Part shown: positions 1 to 6,020 of the stretch, in pieces
Position numbering within the stretch: position 1 is the stretch's first letter
Layout of the letters: the number at the start of each line of letters is the position of its first letter
Assembly: GCA_050296515.1 (NCBI GenBank)
Contig: JBNKRJ010000032.1
Location: 1 to 64,000 of the forward strand
DNA length: 64,000 nucleotides
Source of the DNA: NBLH01 sp050296515
GTDB taxonomy: Bacteria; Bacteroidota; Bacteroidia; Bacteroidales; NBLH01
Direction: 5' to 3'
The notes under the pieces: generated by a model
Databases searched by the model: none
What the model was told of the DNA's origin: nothing
Seen by the model: the letters and a program-made list of their open reading frames with translations, nothing else
Program-made: the position numbers and the translations under genes

Positions 1-1
1 A

Positions 2-199
2 TTGGATACTATCCAGTGGCTTGAAACAAAAGGGAAAATCATAAACATTGAAACCAGGCAGCGGGGCAGGAAATCAATCACCAAGGCCACGGTCAGCTAC
101 AGTACGCTTAACGACACCACGGTGCGCCAGGGAAAAATAGATCTGGCAGGGCTGCCTTTGGAATTTCAGCACCCAAGAAAGCAATTCTACCAAACCTGA
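2..199 (+). CDS. 3' end of a truncated gene, possibly DUF3592-like
   Basis: This reading frame is open from the window edge to a TGA, so it is the C-terminal end of a gene that starts outside the window. The visible 65 residues begin around WLETKGKI and contain a short alternating beta pattern (KATVSYSTLND). That pattern loosely recalls DUF3592-type extracellular domains, where a W-x-x-x-G-K/R-I strand is followed by a second strand ending in a tyrosine. No catalytic motif is visible. The next gene starts about 150 bases downstream and is probably separately transcribed. The family assignment is a guess; the presence of a coding end is more secure than its identity. Confidence 0.4.
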   Translation: MDTIQWLETKGKIINIETRQRGRKSITKATVSYSTLNDTTVRQGKIDLAGLPLEFQHPRKQFYQT

Positions 200-345
200 A
201 AACAAATTTAGCATAAGAGAAAACAAACAGATAAAACAGTGACAAAACCTATCAGTCTAATTTTAAGCAAATTTTAAGTTTTACCAAAGAGTCTTTTAAG
301 GGTTTGGGTCGTTACTTTGTATACTAATTCTTAAAAATTAATACA

Positions 346-846
346 ATGATTGACACAATGCATTTACACCCGATGATTGTTCATTTTCCAATTGCTCTGC
401 TAATTGTTGGTTTTGCTTTTGATATTGCGGGCCTTTTTATTAAGCGCGAATCCTTTACAAACACAGGTTTCTATTTATTACTGATTGGAGCAGCAGGCAC
501 AGTGGCCGCCTTTATTTCAGGTGACATAGCCGGAGGTGGAATTACCGAAGCAGGTTCGCTTGGCCAGGCACTTGAAAGACATGAAGAAGCAGCAGAACTT
601 ACCATTTGGCTGGTTATTATTGCAGCTGCATTTCGTCTGTTACTTGTTGTTATAAAAAAATATACAGGCTATTTAAAAGCTGCCGCCCTGGTTCTTATGC
701 TGGCCAGTGTAATTTCTGTTGGCAGAACAGGCCATTATGGAGGCAAACTGGTTTACGAAAATGCTGCCGGTGTGCAGTTCAATCTTGGAAATGATATTTT
801 TGCTCCGGCAGATGAGAATGTAGACGAGGATGAAGATGATGACTAA
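346..846 (+). CDS. DUF2231 family inner-membrane protein
   Basis: A 166-residue membrane protein. The N-terminus reads HLHPMIVHFPIALLIVGFAFD, the hallmark of DUF2231, whose conserved histidines have been suggested to bind haem or metal. Four hydrophobic segments are visible, at about residues 10-30, 42-62, 85-105 and 108-125. The C-terminal tail is very acidic (DENVDEDEDDD) and likely soluble. It lies upstream of an OmpR-type two-component pair but is separated from it by 260 bases containing an inverted repeat, so co-transcription is doubtful. A near-consensus -7 box (TTACTTTG, 312-319) lies 27 bases upstream. The family call is secure; its function is unknown. Confidence 0.8.
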   Translation: MIDTMHLHPMIVHFPIALLIVGFAFDIAGLFIKRESFTNTGFYLLLIGAAGTVAAFISGDIAGGGITEAGSLGQALERHEEAAELTIWLVIIAAAFRLLLVVIKKYTGYLKAAALVLMLASVISVGRTGHYGGKLVYENAAGVQFNLGNDIFAPADENVDEDEDDD

Positions 847-870
847 GCAAAAACTAGCCATGTCAAGTAA

Positions 871-950
871 GACCTGTCAGGTTTGTATTTATAAAATCCT
901 GTAAACAAACTGAATAACCATAGATTTTTTAGGTGGGAACCTGACAGGTC
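871..950. repeat. Inverted repeat between DUF2231 gene and two-component operon
   Basis: The arms GACCTGTCAGGTT (871-883) and AACCTGACAGGTC (938-950) are perfect 13-base inverted repeats separated by 54 bases. The CTGTCAGGT core resembles the hairpin core of the dispersed element at 33385-33503, so this may be a related mobile repeat rather than a plain terminator. There is no T-run after it. Confidence 0.65.
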
Positions 951-1105
951 GGCCCGAAACCTGGCTCTTAACGTAACATTTGTGCCGTGTCACGCCCAAT
1001 GAATTGAATTAAATTGGTTAGCTTTACATACTGTTTATGTAATAAAAAAATGCTCTGTAAACAGGTGTGATAAACTAAAGCCTGCAATTAAATTATTCAT
1101 TAGCT

Positions 1106-1780
1106 ATGAGAATATTAATTATTGAAGACGAACCGGGAATAATATCATTTATAAAAGAGGGGCTTGAAGAAGAAGGTTTTGCTGTTGATATAGCCATGGA
1201 TGGAACAAAAGGCCTTGAAATGGCCCGGGAAAACATCAGCGAATATGATTTGCTATTGATAGACTGGATGTTGCCTGGTGTAAGTGGAATTGAAATATGC
1301 AGGCAGGTACGTCAACAAAATACGCAGGTTCCGATTATCTTTTTAACTGCGAAAGATACTGTTCAGGATACCGTATTCGCCCTTGAAATGGGTGCCAATG
1401 ATTATATTAAAAAACCATTTTCTTTTGTAGAGTTATTGGCAAGAATTAGGGTGCAGCTTCGTGGTAGTGCCGAAGAAACAAATAAACTTTATTACCAGGA
1501 TATTCTAATGGATTTAAATAAGCACCAGGTAATGAAGGGTGATGTAGAAATAAGCCTGACGCAAAAGGAATTTGCCTTACTCGAATTTTTCATGAGAAAC
1601 AAAGGAAAAGTCTGTACAAGAACACGTATTATTGAGCATGTTTGGGATATTCATTTTGATTATGATACTTCGGTAATTGATGTGTATGTAAATGCACTAA
1701 GAAAAAAAATCGATACAGGCAATAAACGCAGTTTAATACGCACCATCAGGGGCGTTGGATACATACTTGATGAAGAATGA
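1106..1780 (+). CDS. OmpR/PhoB-family DNA-binding response regulator
   Basis: A 224-residue response regulator. The receiver domain (1-118) has the acidic pair E7/D8, phospho-acceptor D53 in LLIDWMLPG, T81 and K103 of IKKP. A winged-helix effector domain (about 127-222) ends in the typical RTIRGVGYIL. It should be phosphorylated by the kinase encoded immediately downstream, with which it overlaps by four bases (ATGA), indicating translational coupling. Such RR-HK pairs in Bacteroidota often control metal or envelope stress genes, but no target is evident here. The family is certain; the regulon is unknown. Confidence 0.93.
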   Translation: MRILIIEDEPGIISFIKEGLEEEGFAVDIAMDGTKGLEMARENISEYDLLLIDWMLPGVSGIEICRQVRQQNTQVPIIFLTAKDTVQDTVFALEMGANDYIKKPFSFVELLARIRVQLRGSAEETNKLYYQDILMDLNKHQVMKGDVEISLTQKEFALLEFFMRNKGKVCTRTRIIEHVWDIHFDYDTSVIDVYVNALRKKIDTGNKRSLIRTIRGVGYILDEE

Positions 1781-3162
1781 AAGCTCAGAGTTTTAGTAAC
1801 AGAATTGCCATCTATTTTATGGGGGCTACGGCCATCCTTATCCTGGTAATTTTCAGTTCAATATATATCGTTGTTCACGAAACAGTTTACAGGCATCTTG
1901 ATGATGATCTCCAGGCTGAATATGATGAAGTATACAATGGAATTGTGCAGCTCTCGGACCAGATTATTTTTGCAAACGAAGCTGAATGGACGGAGCAGGA
2001 GCACGGACAGATTGAAGTGAACCCTACCTTTATACAAGTATCTGACACACTAGGAAATATAATAAAAAAAACACCCAATTTGCACGACAAATCTTTGACC
2101 TTTTTTAAAAATAAAAAGCCCAGAATTGTCCAAAATAGTATGTTGTCGAATAAAAGTGTTCGTCAGCTTCAGGCAGTATTAGAAAATACCCAGGGACAAA
2201 AAGAAGGGTATATTTCAATAGCCATCTCATTGGAAGGCTCTCAAATTGTACTTAAAAACCTTCTGAGTATTTTGCTCATTGCATTTCCATTGATATTAAT
2301 TGTGCTATATTATGTTACAAAATTTATAACTACAAAAAGTATTAAACCAGTAAGGGTTCTTACGCAAAGTGCCGAAGAAATAACAAGAAAGAATCTTGAC
2401 AAACGAATTACACTACCTGTTAAAAAAGATGAACTATACCTGCTTACCGACACGATTAATAACCTTTTAGACAGGATTGAGGATACTTTACTGCGCGAAA
2501 AACAATTCACATCGAATGCATCGCATGAATTACGCACTCCCTTAACATCGTTAAAAGGAACATTGGAGCTGATGATTAGAAAACCACATGATTCAGCATA
2601 TTACATTACAAAAGCCTCTGTCTGCCTTGAAGAAGTAAATCGAATGTCGGTAATGACAGAGCAATTGTTATTGCTTTCAAGATATGAAAATACAAGCAGT
2701 ACCATCAAAGTTGGTAATGTTGGCCTTGAAAAAATTATTCATAAAGTAATTGCAAGATATACAGATATACTCGAACAAAAAGACATCCTGCTTGAATTGC
2801 TGGTCGATTCAGATCTGGAAATAAAAACAAACGATTTCTTATTTGAACAAATTATTGATAACATCTTCTCGAATGCAATCAAGTACAATAATTCCAACAG
2901 CAAAATAAGAATCCAATCCATTGAAAAAGATGGTAAAATTACCCTGTCTATTACAGATGAGGGCGAAGGAATGGATACTGCGGTGCTTTCGAAAATATTT
3001 GATCGTTTTTACCGGGCCGATGAGTCAAGAAGTTCTCAAATAAAAGGCTATGGACTTGGCCTTTCGCTTGCCAAAAAGTTTGCAGATATACTTGGAATAA
3101 AGATTGAAGTAAAGAGCCAACCACAAAAGGGAACTACTTTTACATTGATACTTCCTTCGTAA
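1777..3162 (+). CDS. HAMP-type sensor histidine kinase
   Basis: A 461-residue inner-membrane kinase partnering the preceding regulator. TM1 is at about 10-33, a periplasmic sensor region of about 125 residues follows, and TM2 is at about 160-182. Next come a HAMP linker, a HisKA domain with phospho-acceptor H250 in ASHELRTPLT, and a HATPase_c domain with the N box (DNIFSNAIKYN), G1 (DEGEGM) and G2 (GYGLGLSLAKK). The periplasmic domain has no recognisable ligand family. Its architecture is that of the CusS/BaeS group common in Bacteroidota. The start overlaps the regulator's stop. Confidence in kinase function is high; the signal sensed is not visible. Confidence 0.93.
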   Translation: MKAQSFSNRIAIYFMGATAILILVIFSSIYIVVHETVYRHLDDDLQAEYDEVYNGIVQLSDQIIFANEAEWTEQEHGQIEVNPTFIQVSDTLGNIIKKTPNLHDKSLTFFKNKKPRIVQNSMLSNKSVRQLQAVLENTQGQKEGYISIAISLEGSQIVLKNLLSILLIAFPLILIVLYYVTKFITTKSIKPVRVLTQSAEEITRKNLDKRITLPVKKDELYLLTDTINNLLDRIEDTLLREKQFTSNASHELRTPLTSLKGTLELMIRKPHDSAYYITKASVCLEEVNRMSVMTEQLLLLSRYENTSSTIKVGNVGLEKIIHKVIARYTDILEQKDILLELLVDSDLEIKTNDFLFEQIIDNIFSNAIKYNNSNSKIRIQSIEKDGKITLSITDEGEGMDTAVLSKIFDRFYRADESRSSQIKGYGLGLSLAKKFADILGIKIEVKSQPQKGTTFTLILPS

Positions 3163-3223
3163 TCAACTACAAATCAATAATTTTAATTAACTCAGAGTAG
3201 ATTTGAGAAATTAATCATTAATA

Positions 3224-3355
3224 AATGTCGTTTAATTAGCATTCTTTTTCGTCATTACAAGGAGGAACGACGAAGTAATCTCTTTACAAAAGACTGCTTC
3301 GCTATCGCTAGCAATGACGAGGTTCTTTTAGAGTTCGTCTAAACTAAATGACATT
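3224..3355. repeat. MITE-like repeat, family 2, copy 1
   Basis: A 132-base element bounded by imperfect inverted ends: AATGTCGTTTAATTAGC on the left, and on the right the reverse complement of AATGTCATTTAGTTTAGAC. The interior (CGTCATTAC... GCAATGACG) forms a further hairpin with a GAAGTAATCTC / GCTTCGCTAT bulge. A second copy lies at 35738-35891. It sits just after the stop of the sensor kinase and may act as an mRNA end structure. No open reading frame is carried, so any mobility would be non-autonomous. Confidence 0.7.
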
Positions 3356-3375
3356 GAATCGTTAATAGACATTTA

Positions 3376-3412
3376 GTCACTAGTGTCATGTCAAATGTCA
3401 GATTTCTGGTAA
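3376..3412 (+). repeat. Orphan left end of MITE-like family 1
   Basis: The sequence from GTCACTAGTGTCATGTCAA to ATTTCTGGTAA closely matches the left end of the complete element at 33385-33503, including the flanking AGTC. The hairpins and right end of that element are absent, so this is a truncated copy. It lies about 20 bases after the family-2 repeat. Confidence 0.6.
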
Positions 3413-3569
3413 AGTCATTAGACATTAGTCACTGGTTATTAATGACAAATGACCAATGACTTCTGATTGTTGAAAATATGCTGTATATTAAAATAACTGA
3501 TGTTTCCCAAGTTAATTTTATGAATAAAATTCAACAATTATCAATATGGATAATTAGCCCGATCGGCCT

Positions 3570-3687
3570 CATTGAAAACCTTCTTCAGCTCGCAATCAAG
3601 CCTTAGTGAGACCGGGAAGCTTCGAACTTGTTCGAAGATCACCCGGCCGAACTTAGGTTTGATAAGAGATGGAGGAGGTTTTCAATG
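3570..3687. repeat. 118-bp imperfect palindrome
   Basis: Starting from CATTGAAAACCT on the left and reading outward-in on the opposite strand from 3687, the same order of blocks is found on both arms: CATTGAAAACCTYCTYCA, ATCAARCCTAAGT-like, CCGGG and CTTCGAAC. The centre is at about 3628. The RNA would fold into one long bulged hairpin of about 58-base arms. No coding frame is conserved through it. It could be an undescribed structured RNA or a remnant of inverted mobile DNA. Confidence 0.65.
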
Positions 3688-3740
3688 CAGCCTTGACCTT
3701 TTTACTCGCTCTTTCAGAGCTACGTGAGAACAGCTTCGCT

Positions 3741-3950
3741 TAAGTTGCTTCGTTTTTGGGTTAACCGGAACAAAGTGGAGCTCATGAACGAAGTGAATAA
3801 CCCAAAAATGAAGACCTAATTCAACTCTGAAGTTGAAAAACAAAGTTAAACGTTGCATAATAGTAATTATAAACTACTGATTATCACAGTTTATTTTTGA
3901 TAATGATAATACAAGTACCTGTTATTCGGGAATCTATAAGACATGGGAAA
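3741..3950 (+). repeat. Long direct repeat, copy 1
   Basis: This 210-base stretch is repeated at 4071-4279 with most positions identical, best in the first 70 and last 60 bases. Inside it, CTTCGTTTTTGGGTTA (3748-3763) and TAACCCAAAAATGAAG (3798-3813) form a nearly perfect 16-base inverted repeat. The loop contains CTCATGAACGAAGTGAATAA, which resembles the core of the start-codon-associated repeats at 5766, 5946 and 62595. There is no convincing reading frame. Confidence 0.75.
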
Positions 3951-4070
3951 CATAAGTTATTAATTGATAAGCGATTTAACACCGAATGGTTATCATGTAA
4001 CAGAAAATAAATTTTCTTAACATGCTAATTCATCAGCATTATTCACTGCGTTCATGAGATCGGCTTTGCC

Positions 4071-4279
4071 TAAGTTACTTCGTTTTTGGGTTAACCGGAA
4101 CAAAGTGGAGCTCATGAACGAAGTGAATAACCCAAAAATGAAGGTCGACTTTATTCAGAAATTGAAAAACAAAGTTAAATTTCACACAACAGTAATTATA
4201 AGTTATTGATTATCAGAATTTATATTTGATATTGATAATCCAATTACCTGTTATTCGGGAATCTATAAGACATAGGAAA
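4071..4279 (+). repeat. Long direct repeat, copy 2
   Basis: Second copy of the 3741-3950 repeat, with the same inverted arms (4078-4093 and 4128-4143). The copies begin 330 bases apart. The intervening DNA includes an inverted version of the CTCATGAAC core at about 4038-4060. Short open frames across this copy (for example from 4226) change length between copies and are not supported as genes. Confidence 0.75.
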
Positions 4280-4456
4280 TGTCAGTTAATACAAAATTTT
4301 CCGTCTTCTAATTGTTATAAAATACTTATATTTAATAGTTATTCCGAACCGCTGTTAGTACTTGGTTTGCTTCACAAGCTTGCAAACCAAAACTGCCAGT
4401 CGATCGGCATATACAAAGCCATTTTAAAATTTCAATTTAAAATATTTCAAACTGGT

Positions 4457-4829
4457 TTAGTATAAAAAGAACCCAAATCTTCCTGAATAATTTATCATGA
4501 GCCTATCAAGTGATAAGGCAGGCGATGATAATGGATTCCTCGATGGCTTCACATAGGTTATCGCACTATACTTGTACCTGGAACAGATAAAACCATGCCG
4601 AATTAATAAGCTATTGTCTAGTAATTTATAATAAATTGGCCAGGTTAATTCAATTATTAACAGTATCGTAAAAAATCCGGTAATTACGAACCATAAATAA
4701 TCATTTCCTCCGGAAATTGCTTCCCAAATGCCGAATAGTAAAAAAGCAATCCCCATTGCAAAAGGAAAAAATAAGTATAGTTGCTAACCACCAGTCAACT
4801 TTTGAATTGTATTTTGACACAGCACTCAT
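4457..4829 (-). pseudogene. Frameshifted, truncated PH-domain membrane protein (bPH_6-like)
   Basis: On the minus strand a good ribosome site (AAGGAG) precedes an ATG at 4829 and a start MSAVSKYNSKVDWWLA. The frame then shifts at an A6 run (4766-4771). Removing one base joins it to LIFPFAMGIAFLLFGIW. The second part shows a membrane segment, then LLIRHGFICSRYKYSAITYV and SPALSLDRL, typical of small bacterial PH-domain (DUF1200/bPH_6) proteins. The end (YSGRFGFFLY) stops where the family normally continues for about 20 more residues. Both a frameshift and a C-terminal loss are therefore visible. A sequencing error in the homopolymer would explain the first defect but not the second. Confidence 0.7.
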
Positions 4830-4937
4830 TGTTATCTCCTTGTTTTACATAGAGTTAACAATTTTAGTTGTTTTTTCAATGTCTTCCTTCTAAAGTCTTT
4901 TCTATCTTAAATCAGGCAAATTCAGCACACAAGCTTA

Positions 4938-5125
4938 TTCTCTTTCAAATAATAGAATTTTTATAGCCTCATCAAGCTTATCAGGTTTGCTTTTTTTTTC
5001 CTGGATATGTTTTTCCTCAATGAATTGGTCTGTACCCGGGCCTAACCAATCAGGATTCTGGATAAAACGGAGATGACTTCATAAATTCAATTACTGCGTC
5101 TTTTTCGGGCATAACACTTAAGCCT
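4938..5125 (-). pseudogene. Decayed 3' fragment of a flavin reductase-like gene
   Basis: The + strand text of this region aligns with the 3' end of the intact minus-strand gene at 28556-29452. Shared blocks in the same order are AATTTTTATMGCCTC, TCAAGCTTATCAG, GGATATGTTTTTCCTCAAT and GATGACTT. The rest of the gene is missing and the frame is broken. It is therefore a relic of a paralogue or of a partial duplication. The full-length relative belongs to the aromatic catabolism cluster. Confidence 0.7.
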
Positions 5126-5252
5126 TCAAATTATCTGACAGGAGGTTTTGTGTTTCTTCGTTAGGGTTTTGGAAATCTCAACATAATCATATTGAGTTCT
5201 GTCTTTTTTCTTGTATATTTATGATATACTAACAATCTAAACCATATGAAAA

Positions 5253-5516
5253 ATGATATTTGTTGATGTTCTTCTTTTAATCATATTAGTAATATGCCTC
5301 ATTGAATTGGTTAATCCAAAAACGGTTGAATTTTCTAAACCTGAAATCAAAAGCTATTATAACTCAGTGGTGGGTTTTGCACGTAACTTTTTCTCTTTTG
5401 AAACCAAATTTTTACGGGATTTATGCAAAGGGCACCCTCCACATAAAAATGTTTTATATTTTACATCGAATTCCTATACAGTTTCACTAATTGCCAATAG
5501 CTACTACCAAAAATGA
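5253..5516 (+). CDS. Doubtful small protein with N-terminal membrane segment
   Basis: An 87-residue frame that begins with a strong hydrophobic stretch (VDVLLLIILVICLIELV) followed by a polar segment with no motif I recognise. The only nearby upstream signal is an AT-rich stretch and no clear ribosome site. It lies between a gene relic and a repeat array, so it may itself be the start of a decayed gene. It is listed because the hydrophobic start is not typical of random AT-rich sequence. Confidence is low. Confidence 0.25.
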   Translation: MIFVDVLLLIILVICLIELVNPKTVEFSKPEIKSYYNSVVGFARNFFSFETKFLRDLCKGHPPHKNVLYFTSNSYTVSLIANSYYQK

Positions 5517-5656
5517 AATAGTCAACATAATGTTTGTTGTATAAAGCTTAAGTTCTGTATGGAGCAATCATGAGAAAATCAGAAAGTTAAAGAAAACATA
5601 GCTAAACAAATGCTATAGAAGTCGATTTAAAACAGCATAGGCACGAGATTGATAAA

Positions 5657-5894
5657 ATGAAGCCCTCATTCCGTGTGCCGCTGAAGCTTTAGCGGAGGCG
5701 CAGGGGGATTAGCTTACGCTGAGCCCTTCGGGGTTTTGTAAAGAAAATTAACTTAACGTAGTGTTCTCATGAGCAAAGCGAATAATCGCTCTACAAAAGA
5801 ATATGTTTAACCTTGCGAAGCAGGCTCATGAACTCCATATAAATAGTTTAAGAAAAGTGAATAAATATCAATTACTTAGCTAAAATTTAAACGA
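5657..5894 (+). repeat. Start-codon-associated repeat, unit 1
   Basis: The unit begins with a micro-ORF (ATG AAG CCC TCA ... TAG, MKPSFRVPLKL). It then has hairpins (including CCC-TTCG-GGG followed by TTTT at about 5724-5737), the core CTCATGAGCAAAGCGAATAA (5766-5785), and ends in TTACTTAGCTAAAATTTAAA just before a GTGAAA. From 5738 to about 5810 it is almost identical to unit 2. It contains an extra insertion at about 5812-5865 that unit 2 lacks. Confidence 0.7.
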
Positions 5895-6020
5895 GTGAAA
5901 CCCTCATAGAGGGATTTATAGAGAAACTTAACTTAACGAAGTGATCTCATGAGCAAAGCGAATAATCGCTCTACAAAAGAATATGTTTAAATATCAATTA
6001 CTTAACTAAAATTTAAACGA
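5895..6020 (+). repeat. Start-codon-associated repeat, unit 2, abutting the kinase start codon
   Basis: The unit begins GTG AAA CCC TCA TAG (micro-ORF MKPS) with the hairpin CCCTC-ATA-GAGGG. It then reads TTTATAGAGAAACTTAAC, the core CTCATGAGCAAAGCGAATAA (5946-5965) and TTACTTAACTAAAATTTAAA, followed directly by the GTG of the kinase at 6021. The initiation context TAAAATTTAAACGAGTGAAA therefore occurs twice, once before the micro-ORF and once before the gene. Related units precede the genes at 43401 and 62670. Confidence 0.8.

Noticed and set aside
4226..4465. Open frame of 79 codons on the + strand
   Set aside because: It runs through the second copy of the 210-base repeat and is not kept in the first copy; no ribosome site or family match.
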